A stretch of DNA of 64,000 nt from Epiperipatus broadwayi (taxonomy: Eukaryota > Onychophora > Udeonychophora > Euonychophora > Peripatidae). The notes under the pieces are model-generated. The model ran no database searches and was not told where the DNA came from. It saw only the letters and a list, made by a program, of their open reading frames with translations. The translations under genes and the position numbers were made by a program. This document shows, piece after piece, positions 26,383 through 37,129 of the stretch (positions are counted from its first letter, which is position 1; each line of letters starts with the position of its first letter). Location: the NCBI GenBank assembly GCA_028023455.1, contig JAQFVV010006216.1:2394445-2458444 (forward strand), in the 5' to 3' direction.

Positions 26383-26971
26383 AGAAACCAACTATAAGTG
26401 CCTTTGTGGTGGAAAGAGTAAGAAACTACCAATTGCTGACAAGGAAGAGTAGCTTTTCGGCTTGATTGAGATTGCTAAAATAGAAATTCCAGCTATCTCT
26501 GGACAGTTTTTAATTTAAATATTCAATGTTGCATTAGTTCTTGATTTTCCCATTAGAATGAGTCCAAAATGAGCAATATAATATTAAAGATTGCCTCAGG
26601 AACACCATTTAAAGCCTCTGAGTTGTGGGACAGTGAAGTGTAATGGAACCACAGGGCCTTTCTGTATGCTACCAATGTTATTTATTGCATATAAATTCCA
26701 CAATTCTATTTAAAATGTTGTTTAGACCAATCAAAAACATGATTTCAATAAAAAAAATTCTCTAAATCATTATAATGTTCTTCTTTCACATTTTGATTCC
26801 AGTACTTGTATTTTATAATAAAATACATGTCCCCTTTTCCAATTATTTCTCCACTTCTTTTAATTTCTCTTATATCTGTACATATATTTTATTAAAGAAT
26901 AAATAAATGTGTACAAACTTTAACATATTGATATTGCTAGAATATTCCAGAAAAGAAAATTGATATGCATG
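26383..26971. other. Non-coding stretch
   Basis: No gene recognised. A GC-richer patch near 26600-26670 has no coding frame. Confidence 0.45.
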
Positions 26972-27241
26972 AAAAAATAAATCAGTAACTACAATTTGCA
27001 TATAAAAGTCTTAGTTTATGCAAATTAGCAAAGCTTATAAAAAAAAAAACAAGTCTGCAAAAGAAGAAAAAGAAAGAACAAAAAAATAATCAGTGCAAAA
27101 AATGATATACTGAGTGCTAAGTTTATGTTTTTGTTCTGTGATCAGCTCTGTTATTCTGAAAGTTAGTAAAGAAGAGCTCTAGTCAAAAATCTAATTCAAC
27201 TATCCCAGATTAATGCGTGTGAGCAATAAGGTGCTTATGAA
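26972..27241 (+). repeat. Dispersed ~300-bp repeat, copy 2 (possible LTR part)
   Basis: Diverged copy of 2551-2850. It lies about 600 bp upstream of a plus-strand gypsy gag trace, and an AATAAA follows near 27365. This placement would fit part of a 5' LTR, but no matching 3' copy was found downstream. Confidence 0.45.
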
Positions 27242-27594
27242 GTTTCAATGTTAAAGAGACATTATCTCTGCAGAGATATGAACTGTTAAATGATTTAAGA
27301 GATCCTGTTCTCAAATAGCAAATAGCAAGTTGAACTACTAATCCTTTACTAACAGTATATTCAGAATAAAATACTCTAATTTTTTTTTAACCTTTGTTGG
27401 TGTTTCCTTTAGTGTTTCCTTTAATTAACACTTAAAATTACCCAGCTGCTAATTGACTAGTTCACCCTGGATTTGTTATAAGGCTCAGTTCATCAAAAGT
27501 TAAATATTATCTGAATTAGTACGACAAAAGGATAGATATACCAAGCAGAGTAGTTATCAAAGAAAACAAAGAATTTAATCTGTGATATAATTCA

Positions 27595-28543
27595 GTGCTG
27601 CAGTTGAAACAAAAATGCAGATCAACATGACAATTTTTTCTGGGTCAATGGCAAATATATGTGAATCATAAGGAGAAGTATACGCTTGTGAATGGAATAA
27701 CAATGTTAAATTTAGAGTTGCAATGCTATTATAGATGTCAGGCAAAGATATATTAAATGTGGCAAATCATTTGTGATCCGAGGCCACCCTAAAAAAATAC
27801 CTTATAAGGAGTTATTATTAACATTAAATACATATTTCAAACCTATAATCTTGAAATTTATTGCATGTATTCACTGTAATTGCAAAATGAAACTATATGC
27901 AAATATGATTTAATACTATAAACTTTAGTGAAGGATTGAAAGTTCAAGACATATATCGATGAAATGTAATTAGATCAATTACTATGGAAGATAAAAGACA
28001 TAAAGCTTAAAGAAATAGTGAGGAAGAACTAACACATAAGGTCACTATTAAACAGGCATAGGTTTATGAGATCATAGTAAAACATATTGAAACTTAAAAA
28101 AAGTCACAGAGGCCTAGACTTTGGAAATTAAATATAAATGTGACAAAGCCATGAGATATATCTAGAAAGTTACACAGACCTTCCTACTTGTTATTGCTGT
28201 GGAAAAACAAGCCACTTAAAATCTAAATGCAGATTTAAAATGAAAAAATGTTTTAACTGTGGGTTGGAAGATCATTTGTCAAAGTTATGCAAGTGATGAA
28301 TGGCAATACAAAATTTACAATGAAAAAGCAAATCGAGGGGAAAAGTGTCTAAAAAGTTTGCAATAATAAGCAGATTACAAGATAGTGATAATATTTCTAA
28401 ATTAAACATGAAAGTATGTGATCATATACAAATGGAGATTGCCAGTGCAGCAGGCATATTACTAATCACGTTGAAAGATTGGGCAAGGATTTGTAGAAAG
28501 GTAAAAGTTAACATCAAAGTTAAAAAAAGGCTACAGAGATAGT
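27595..28543 (+). pseudogene. Ty3/gypsy gag with two zinc knuckles, then decayed protease
   Basis: At 28199-28296 one open frame holds two tandem CX2CX4HX4C zinc knuckles (CYCCGKTSHLKSKC and CFNCGLEDHLSKLC) separated by a basic RFKMKK-type linker, the nucleocapsid signature of Ty3/gypsy gag. Upstream, to about 27595, broken frames are compatible with a gag capsid region. Downstream in another frame (28345-28542) is a protease-like block MEIASAAGILLITLKDW. The usual active-site D-T/S-G triad is here Ala-Ser-Ala (28441-28449), so it cannot be catalytic. The order gag then protease is as in the family. Frameshift and stops make it a pseudogene. No RT follows before the Penelope-like element. Confidence 0.8.
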
Positions 28544-28781
28544 GTCAGATATAAATAAAAATCAAATAAAGATTAGAGAAATGGTGATAGTGGTTGTAGT
28601 GGTAAATAGTCATAGTAAGCAATTACTACTATTTGTAATTGAAGATTAACTCAATAAAAAGTTGGTTTAAACCTTTGGGATAAAAATTAATATTGTGAAA
28701 AATCAAATTATAAGCAGATATTAGGAGGAAATAAAAGATCCATATATAATTATTAGGTTGATAGACAGCTAATAGTTTATG

Positions 28782-28818
28782 AATGTGTGGGTGATTAAGC
28801 TGTTAAATAAATGAATGG
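28782..28818 (+). repeat. ~37-bp direct repeat, left copy
   Basis: AATGTGTGGGTG followed by AGTTAAATAAATGAAT-like sequence occurs here and at 30752-30788. The two copies flank the Penelope-like element and its AT tail. They may be remnants of its pseudo-LTRs or of a host repeat. Confidence 0.55.
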
Positions 28819-29029
28819 TGTTACTCTGCCCCCCCCCCCATTTAATTTTTTTGTATTACCATTTTAAAATAGTTTGACTAAGTCATTGGGGTCAAAGGTG
28901 AACCCCTGAGACTGTCCTGCTGAGTCTTTATTTTTACCTCCATTTTATTATTCTCCGTGTGTTTAACCATAGACAATGAGTTTGCATGTTTTAGATAATT
29001 ATCAATATAATTAAAACTGAATTAATTAA

Positions 29030-30112
29030 GCAAAACTACCCTCAACCATGTACAGAGTTCATCATAGCATTTTTATCATGGCTAGATACCAATATCATAG
29101 CCACATTCAACAACCAATCATATGACATGACTGACAGATGGCCAATGAGTCTTCTCCTCAATGGCATCATTTCCAGTTTATATTTAAACCACTTTGAAAA
29201 CACTGATACTCCTTCTCATACCTTATACATTCCGGATCTAATATATACATCATATATAGATGACATTTTTATGCTACACCTGAACCTTCAATTCAAAATA
29301 TTAAAGCAAATCTAAAAGCCATTCAGCATTACTGCTTACACACACAATAGTCTGAGAAAACTGAGGCCATTGCCTTAAATACTTAGATTTGATTATACAA
29401 AGAAACACAGATTATCTGGATTATTCTATGTGCGTCCAACCACTGAAAATTTGTGGGTTCATGCACCTGCACTCAACTACCTAGATTTCATAAACTGACC
29501 AGTCTATCTTCCTTTTTATCCCAGAAGATCTATATAAACATGAAACATCCTGCAAGGCAAATATATGCTTATGCATTAAAGATTTAACATCAGTTGGATT
29601 TAAACATAGTTTTCAAATTCTAACAATCCCCATTGATAATAGACCATAGCTTCTTCTGCCATACATACCTACCTTAACCAAAACCTTTAATAAAACATTC
29701 TCTTCAATGTATTGCCTTGCTTTCTGCACTCTCTCCCCTTTTGATTAATAGACTAGTGAACAATTTCAAAGATAGGCTTGAACCTGAACTAACCTCTAGC
29801 ACTGTTTACAAAATTAAATATCCCCAAACTGGATATCAATCAATCTATTATGGGGAATCCCAAAAATCCTTGTCTACATGTCTTTCCCAGCACCAATACT
29901 TATACAAAAGAGCTTCAGACAAGCTAGAACATAGCTCTATATTCCTTGAGCACCAAAAGGCAGCAGGACATCAATTTATCCCCTCCTATGCAATTATTCA
30001 ATACATCGAAAGAAATTATTCAAAGAGAAAAATAAGGGAAGTGTACTATATAGCCAATAATATAAATACTATCAACCACAGAGACTCATCCTTCCCTCTC
30101 TCTCCAATTTAA
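29030..30112 (+). pseudogene. Penelope-like element: RT plus GIY-YIG endonuclease
   Basis: An open stretch from about 29045 to 29315 reads as a Penelope-type RT: FLSWLDTNIIATFNNQSYDM, then TDRWPMSLLLNGIISSLYL (the G-x-PMG-x-PLSP block, degraded), then SYIDDIF (YxDD motif). Further on, RPTTENLWVHAP near 29430-29475 matches the KPT-x-TN-x-hL-HA block after the palm. After a frameshifted linker, 29717-30112 holds a GIY-YIG domain: VYKIKYPQTGY, IYYGES, then FLEHQKAAGHQF and KIREVYYIANNINTIN (the E and final N blocks). RT followed by GIY-YIG is diagnostic of Penelope-like retroelements. Several stops show it is dead. Confidence 0.85.
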
Positions 30113-30220
30113 ATATCTTCAAATATATACAATTTCATTCATCTTCCCATTATTATTCCATTTCATCTCTTCAAATATACACAATTACACTCATCTTCCA
30201 TTTTTATCCCATTTCATCTT

Positions 30221-30265
30221 GCTATGAATATGAGAACATTGTAAGTTCTCAAAAGCGCTAAGCTG
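30221..30265 (+). other. Hairpin downstream of the Penelope-like ORF, possible ribozyme relic
   Basis: TGAGAAC (30231-30237) and GTTCTCA (30245-30251) form a perfect 7-bp stem, preceded by CTATGAA and followed by AAAGCG. The arrangement mimics the CUGANGA - stem II - GAAAC core of hammerhead ribozymes known in Penelope-like elements, but both core halves are mutated. Confidence 0.3.
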
Positions 30266-30355
30266 TATTTAATTTACAGAACAAACTTTTTTATAGTTGC
30301 ATATAAGCTCACTTATTGCATTCCATATAGAATAAGTATAAACAATTAATGTCAT

Positions 30356-30356
<1 letters not shown>

Positions 30357-30392
<36 letters not shown>

Positions 30393-30407
30393 AATTATTA
30401 ATGTCAT

Positions 30408-30438
<31 letters not shown>
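30357..30438. repeat. Duplicated (AT)n microsatellite
   Basis: Two (AT)n runs, each preceded by AATGTCATTAC, form a tandem duplication of about 52 bp. Confidence 0.9.
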
Positions 30439-30441
<3 letters not shown>

Positions 30442-30751
30442 TAAATGCTTTTGTCATTTTATTTTTTATTCATGACTTGCATTTCATTAATAGATAATAG
30501 TAATTTGTTTGTTTTGGGAGCAAATAATTCCTAAATTATTCTTTTTGAAATTTTCCATTCCCTGCAAGTTCTTAATTCTCCCTCCCCCATTTAACAAAAC
30601 ATCCATAATGTTTTAATATATAAGAATTACAAATAACATATCTATTTATTGATGAACATCATAAATAATGTTTGATTTTTTTTTAATAAAATTCTATTCT
30701 ACAATCATAAGTGTTTATTCTTTCATAGGTTAGTTTTTTAATAATTGTATA

Positions 30752-30788
30752 AATGTGTGGGTGCCTAGATAGTTAAATAAATGAATAA
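30752..30788 (+). repeat. ~37-bp direct repeat, right copy
   Basis: Right-hand partner of 28782-28818. Confidence 0.55.
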
Positions 30789-31203
30789 TATATAGGGTAT
30801 ATGAGCACAGACTTTCACACGACCAACGACTCTCCACTCTATCTCCTAACACTGATACACTTGAACACATGTCGAGAAGATAAATAATCACTAATATACA
30901 TATTTCATGCTAAACCAGCAATCATCAGTTGGTCCAGATTATCATCTCTACACATATATGCAATAAGTTCTCAGATATATATTAAGATAGCCAATCTTCA
31001 TACTTTAATGGACAGGTTTCAATCCACTCCATACTCCAATTTTTCAACCGTCCATCAATTGAAAATCTGATAACGAAATGCTCAAAGCCACTCTGAAGCC
31101 AAGATTCTCGTCACACCCACATGTTCAAGTGTATCAGTGTTATGAGATAGAATGGAGAGTGGTTGGTCCTGTGAAAATCTGTGCTCATATACCCTATATA
31201 TTA
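30786..31203. mobile_element. Fold-back repeat with ~90-bp terminal inverted repeats
   Basis: The left arm (from 30786, TAATATATAGGGTATATGAG) is inverted at the right end (to 31203) with few mismatches for about 88 bp; the ~240-bp middle is unpaired. It has no coding potential: frames at 31078-31284 (+) and 31082-31264 (-) are shadows of each other. It fits a MITE or fold-back element of unknown superfamily. Confidence 0.75.
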
Positions 31204-31410
31204 CATACATTGATACAGGTATATAATAAGCCTGTATTTTTTTTACGTTTAACAAAACGTACATGTTTTAATTTTAATATGTAAGAATTACAGACAATAC
31301 ATATCTATTTATTGATAAACACCATACAATAAATACCATTTTAAAAAATATTTTTTATCACACTCTATTCTACAGCTATAAGTATGTTTTTATTCGGTTA
31401 GTCTATTAAT

Positions 31411-33100
31411 TTTTTTCGCTGGTGATTTTATTTTTTCATTGATATATTTGCTATTTACAAATATTTGTGAAAAATTATTTCTGAAATTTTGATTTTTGTT
31501 AAACTTTTTAGTTTATTTTCTAATTACTAATAGGCTTAATATTTTAATTTCTAGAGATATTTGATTTTTTTTTTTTTTTTTTTTGGCCATGTAATTAAGC
31601 TAACAGTTATATTGTCATTTACTAATAATAGATGTAAGAATAAGAAAAAGATAGACTTCCCAATTAAACAAGTAATATGTCTAAACATTTCACTAAAACG
31701 CAGGCAATGGTGAAACTAAATACAAATTGTAATAGTAATTGGTTGAGCGCTTTTAAGAAGTTTTATCTTTTCATAATCATAGCGAGTTGGGTGAGCACGA
31801 TAGAAAATGTATATGATAAATATTTAAATATAGCAAAGTGGATTAGAGAGTCTTGTCTGCTCTAGTAATTTGATCTTTTAGTTACATGATTATGCTGAGG
31901 TTTTTTTTTTATTTTTGCTAATTTTTTTTTTTTCATTTTCTATGTATTAACAACATGCTTGATATTTTGGTTTTTTAACATATTTGATTTTTTTTATTAC
32001 ATTAGTTCTATGAAATTTGCATATTTAAATTTTAATTTTTGATGAAAATTATAACAATGGACAAAATATTTGGATCATTTGTTTGCCTTAGACCATCCAA
32101 ACTAGTACCAATTTTATTCATATATTGTTTTATATATGCAGGGAGAGCACAGATGAAAGAATATATTGGCAGTCATATATCTGCATAAATTACATAAAAA
32201 AAACTTATCTTTTTTAAAAAAGAAAGGAATTTTCTTACAATAACTGTACACAAACAACTTTGAATAAATGTAAGGCAACTGGTCAAGGAATTAAAATTAA
32301 TTAACAAGTGGAAAAGTAATTTGAGTCGGTTTATCAAACTTTAAACCTAAATATTTTTTTAGAAAACATTTACAACACATAAAAAAATAAAGCAGATAAA
32401 GTTCAATTTAAACAAATAAAAATAAATGCCCTTTGGTAATAATTTATTATTTGTTAATGGCTAAAATTCTCAATTTTCACAGTGCCTTTCAAAACATTTA
32501 ACATGTGAAATCAAAACTTTAACGCATCTAGTAAAATCGCAATTGAATAAAAATAATAATAATAATTTCAATAGATTTTAAGATATAGAAATACAAATTT
32601 ATGTTTTTGAAGCTAATATGATGATAGAGGGGCCGATGTTATCAGCAGTGAATTTTCAGAATTTCTCAAACGTATTTACACCTACTTAGCAAGCTTTTTA
32701 AATAGCTTTTAAAAATAAAGCTCAAAATAAGATTTTCGCACTATTTTTTTTTAATTTCTTTCATGAATATGATTTCATAATTTATTTCCTCTGAAGTAGA
32801 AACAAAATAATAATTCTTTCAAAATTGCAATGATTTAATGTATTTTTGTTTTGATAACTTCAGTTTAAATATAGATTGACAATTTTAAAAACATCCTTCA
32901 ATTATTATTTTTTTACGATTTTATGCCTTAACATATTTACTGAAGCCATCTTCAACCTAATAAAGAAATGAAGTATGTATAAAAAATTAATATTTATATA
33001 ATAGAAATTAATTATGCTGTACTATAAAAAAATAATGCCAAATAAAATACAAATATAGCTTTAAATAATTTTAATAATTTTCCCTGATCTCTCTCATAAT
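31411..33100. other. AT-rich non-coding stretch
   Basis: No gene recognised. The 62-codon frame at 31677-31865 has no domain-like features. Long T runs occur at 31568-31585 and 31900-31935. Confidence 0.5.
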
Positions 33101-33960
33101 TCATCTATCTCTAGATATATATCAAATTCAGTCCCTCTTTTCTTAATAATTCTTTGAAAACATCTTTTTTCATCTTTCAATTCTTTCATTTTATTTTTTA
33201 AAATTCTCCTTCAAAACCATATCTTTTTTTTTTTATTATTTTTCTAAATTATCCATGTTTCTGCTCCGTATAAAAAAGTATATCAAACAAAATATTTAAC
33301 AGGTCTCTTTCTTGAATTTAATTTAGCTCTTATTCTTATTAAAGACTTATTTAGTTATTCCAATTGTCACTCTAATTTCTCTATCGCTTTTTCTTTCATC
33401 AGATAACCAACTTCCCAAATATTTAAAAATACTAATTTGTTCTATAACTTCTTGTCCAATACTAGCTCTTAATCTTTTCTTTTCTCTACCAATTTTCATT
33501 GCTTTCGTTTTATTTGCATTCGTTTTCAACAAAAGGTTCCTACAAATTGTGTCAATTCTATATAATATTTTCATAATCACTATCTGTAAGTAATGCATAT
33601 TCAACAATAAATCTTATAAAAATAACTCTACCTCTAGGTCCATCCTTAATAAAAAAACATTAACAGGTCATCTACAACATATATTAAAAACACAGGAGAT
33701 TAATAAGATCCCTGTATTTTGTAAGATCATTTACCTTTACACATATCATTAGATTCATGTAGAAATTTATTAATAAACAATTTTTCTTTTGATCTTATTT
33801 TCTTTTTCATTATATCCCATAAACTCATTCTATTAAATTTATTTCAAGATCAATAAAACAACAGTAACCTCTCCACAATAGTTCCTACCACTTTATAACA
33901 TTTGTGTTTTTACCATTTTTAAATACAAAATTGTTATTCATGTAGAATGATAGCTAACTT
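33100..33960 (-). pseudogene. RTE-type LINE, RT C-terminal half (minus strand)
   Basis: On the minus strand 33347-33607 encodes LLKTNANKTKAMKIGR, QISIFKYLGSWLSDE and REIRVTIGITK, the block after the catalytic motif of RTE-type RTs (NKTK-x-M, then F-KYLGS, then EI..RI..). Just upstream, in another frame (33583-33605), VEYALLTDSD is a decayed FADD region. Downstream, YGAETW is exact at 33253-33270 in a third frame, followed by a lysine-rich C-terminal domain to about 33100. Stops and frameshifts abound. The missing 5' part may be the endonuclease trace at 37130-38150, separated by later insertions. Confidence 0.8.
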
Positions 33961-34293
33961 TAAAAAATCCATTTAACCAATGACACCATTAGCATCTTAG
34001 CTAGCTAATTATTATAAAAGATTTCAGGATATTAACTCTTATTCTAATGGAATCATACAAAGATCAAAATTCATGATTTTTCCTGGATCTTAACGACATT
34101 ATAAATATTCATCAATTCTTTGAAATCTTTTATTTCATAATCTTTAATAATTCAAAAAAAATTTATTAATTACCAATGCATTACCAATTTTCATCTCAGT
34201 ATTTTTATAAACTTCATTCATTATTATAATCAATAAAGCGAGTCATATATTGCATGACATTGTTTTAAAAAAAGCTTGTATTTACAAAAATGC

Positions 34294-34650
34294 AATATAG
34301 AAAGCATACCAATAGCTCAAACAAGCTCTTATTAATAAGTGCGGTAAGGGAAAATATTTAAAATCTCTATCTGGAATATTCTTATTCCCAGACCAATTGT
34401 TTTTGAGCTTATGGCTCACTTCAGTGAGGAGCTAGAACTCTCAATAGTTTTATATTAAATAAGTGCTGGAATTTGAGATGATATTTTTGGAACTAGTATC
34501 TGAATGTTCTAGCTCCTCATTGAGGTGAGCCATAAGCTCGAAACCAATTGGTCCAGGAATAAGAATATTCCAGATAGCGATTTTAAATATTTTCTCTTAC
34601 CACACTTATTAAAAAGAGCTTGTTTGAACTATTGGTATGCTCTCTATATT
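34294..34650. mobile_element. Fold-back element with ~140-bp terminal inverted repeats
   Basis: The ends AATATAGAAAGCATACC (left) and its near-exact inverse (right) continue as highly similar arms of about 140 bp around a ~75-bp centre. Landmarks in both arms are CAAACAAGCTC, GGAATATTCTTATTCC and GAGCTTATGGCTCAC. No coding capacity. The high arm identity suggests a fairly young insertion. It lies between the two halves of a minus-strand RTE LINE. Confidence 0.85.
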
Positions 34651-34959
34651 TTTCATTCATTATTGCACAATTTATTCTTATTTTGATTATTTTCTTTTTT
34701 AACTAATATAAATAAAGGTTTAATATTTCTAACAGACATCTAATATACAATATTAATTTTCACTTCAATATATGTAATTCTATGCATACATATGTGTGCT
34801 TATAATGGGTTTTTTTTTCCTTTCCTTCCTTATTTTTATTTATCTGGATACACTTTATGTGATGTGTAGTTCCATAGCATTGCTGTTCTATTTATAATTT
34901 TTCTTACAATATTCATATTATGAAAATTAATTCATTTAATTATTCTATTTGTGTGATAA

Positions 34960-36245
34960 TTGAATGCTGTTTTTTTTTTTTTTTTTGTGGTTGTCTATGA
35001 ACCAGGCATTTTTCACTTTTCTTTTTTCATTCATCATATTCTATGCATACCACATTGATAGATTGTGGATCAGAGTTATAATAGAGTTCTTTTTCAGGAC
35101 TATGTTATCTTTGATTATGCTATTTCTGTTTGTGATGTTGGCCCTTGATTCAACATAGTACATAAGTGTGAAACTTGGAGTGTTACATTGCACCTCATAT
35201 CTACAATGTTTCTTTCTTGGATAATCTGTCTTTTTTGTCATTTATCAGCCTGTTGAGGTTTAATGGAGTTTGAAAGCTGATGTTATATTTTGGCTCACGG
35301 ATCTTTTTTATTTTGCTCACTAGTTTTGGGTTATAAGGTATGCTAACCCATGATTTTGTATCATCTTTTAGATTTATATTTTTGCTTTATTTTTTTATTG
35401 AACTTTTAAATTTCATCCATCAGTAAGCTACATAGATCCTTCACGTGTACATCTATCTTATTTTTCTTTGCAAAGCAATGGAATGGATTTCTATTAAGAA
35501 ATCCCTTGAAACCTGCCAGTTTGTGTGACACGGATATTATCAAGTGTGGATAAAACAATGCCTCTTATTTAGAGTGGCTTTATCACCATTTTGTAATCCA
35601 AAACATTGTTGTCCCTTTGGATTATCACATTTAGATATTTTATGCTGGGTCTATTTTCATTTGCAATGTCCAAATCAATAAAAATTCATTGGCCAGCAAG
35701 CTGCACATTTCTATAATTGTTTGTTGAGGGAGATATACAAAAACATTGTCAGCATATATTTTATAAAATACATTCAGATCTTTTTCTATGAATCCTGTTA
35801 TTATTTTCTCTTCTGCATTTACTAGTGTTAGATGGAATATAATTCCACTGGCACGCAGTCCCATTGTTTTCTATTCTGTAGAATTCCTTATGAAATTTTG
35901 CTGTTATTACCTTGTCAATCCAGTTAAGTGCTTCTACAATAAACAGACTTTTTTATTAATTATATCTGTATTTTTTCTAGTAACTTTTTAATATTTGTAG
36001 ACATTTTTCACAGTACTGACCCTTATAATTCAGTCGTCCAGTGAAGTCAGCTCATGTTTGTTCTTTATGTGTTTTTTATTGATTGAGCAAGCTCAAAGGA
36101 TGACTTGATTGTATGTCTCCTGAATCCTAAATGGCTTTATGGCTCTGCAATAATATGTGACTCCAAAATCTACTGTTAATCACAGGGGATAGTTTCTCCT
36201 TGTCCAGTTTTATATTTGGAACAACCATAGAAGTATTGCCGTTGA
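34960..36245 (-). pseudogene. Penelope-like element, minus strand: RT and GIY-YIG
   Basis: The minus-strand frame 35640-35864 reads MGLRASGII, then YKIYADNVFVYLPQQ (YxDD motif with second Asp replaced by Asn), then a helix-rich stretch. Downstream on the same strand, 35041-35241 contains HCRYEVQCN and MYYVES, the start of a GIY-YIG domain, then degraded sequence. Upstream (35990-36245) a broken lead-in with YGCSKYKTGQGE may correspond to the Y-lPK-hK block. A long T run at 34971-34986 marks the 3' end as a poly-A tail. The element is dead and abuts an inverted partial copy of itself at 36245. Confidence 0.75.
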
Positions 36246-36840
36246 GGAATATATAAGACCAAGGTCACACAAACTGGCAGGTTTCAATGGATTTCTTAAT
36301 AGAAATCAACTGCTTTGAAAAAATGCAGCAGATAGAAAAACTTATGTAGAGATGTGAAAGATGTATGTAGTCTGGGTTATAACAAAAAAATACTGATGAA
36401 AAATTTTTTTACATTCAATAATAAATAACTCAGCATATTTTATATCCCGAAACTAGTGAACACTAAAAAAAACTGTGTGCCAAATTATAATGGGTGCTTC
36501 CAAACTCTCAAAAACCTCAACAGCCTGATAAATAACACAAGTTTACCAAAGGAAGAGACAACACTGATAGCATATGAGGTCCACAGCAATGGTTCAGATT
36601 GCACAGCCATATATTATGGTAAATGAAGGAGCAATAGGACAACACAAATATTTATTTAAGCTTATCAAAGACAAGCCAGAATATAAGTCCATGTTCCAGG
36701 AGGAAAGAAAGCATGGTTATAGTTTTGATCCACAGTCTGTCAACTTGATGACCAAAAAAAGCAAACAAAAAAAGCCTGGTTCACAGCAACCCCAACAGCA
36801 GCATTCAATTAATTACAGAGATGGAATATTTAAATGAGAT
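36246..36840 (+). pseudogene. Penelope-like element, plus strand, GIY-YIG half
   Basis: 36255-36365 is an inverted match of about 100 bp to 35425-35535 (both contain the CACACAAACTGGCAGGTTTC block or its complement), so this is a second copy facing the other way. A frame ending near 36630 has AYEVHSNGSDCTAIYYGK, the GIY-YIG start; after a frameshift 36574-36837 gives GQHKYLFKLIKDKPEYKSMF, ERKHGYSFDPQSVNLM and SINYRDG, matching the R..EH, EH..GH.fd and iN.d.G blocks. The RT part is missing. It is a 5'-truncated dead copy. Confidence 0.75.
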
Positions 36841-37002
36841 AATTTATATAATAATAATCAAGATGGATTACAAATAAAGCAGCAATGCTATTAAACTAGA
36901 GAGCTATGATTATGGGGTTTGTCATCAAAATTGCATTCAGTTAAATAAAATAAAAAAAGGAAAAAAAAAACCTGCTTCATAGACCATATGTACATACTTA
37001 TG

Positions 37003-37085
37003 CAAAGAATGTCAAATAATATACAATATATTCTTTGCATATGCAAAGAATTCCAAATAATATACAGTATATTCTTTCCATATTT
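37003..37085. repeat. Tandem duplication, ~43-bp unit
   Basis: Two copies of GCAAAGAAT..CAAATAATATAC...TATATTCTTTGC, each itself partly palindromic. Confidence 0.7.
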
Positions 37086-37129
37086 TCAATGCACTGACTT
37101 TTTCTTAATAATCTACATTTCTATCTTCA

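Larger units (their letters stand above)
30590..31410. repeat. Direct ~150-bp duplication enclosing a fold-back repeat
   Basis: 30590-30740 and 31248-31410 align: TTTAACAAAAC, TAAGAATTACA, ACATATCTATTTATTGAT, TCTATTCTACA and GGTTAGT occur in order in both. The space between holds the fold-back repeat at 30786-31203. The structure could be two LTR-like ends of a short non-autonomous element or a segmental duplication. Confidence 0.65.

Noticed and set aside
35788-35991. Plus-strand 67-codon frame
   Set aside because: Overlaps antisense with the minus-strand RT of the Penelope-like copy.
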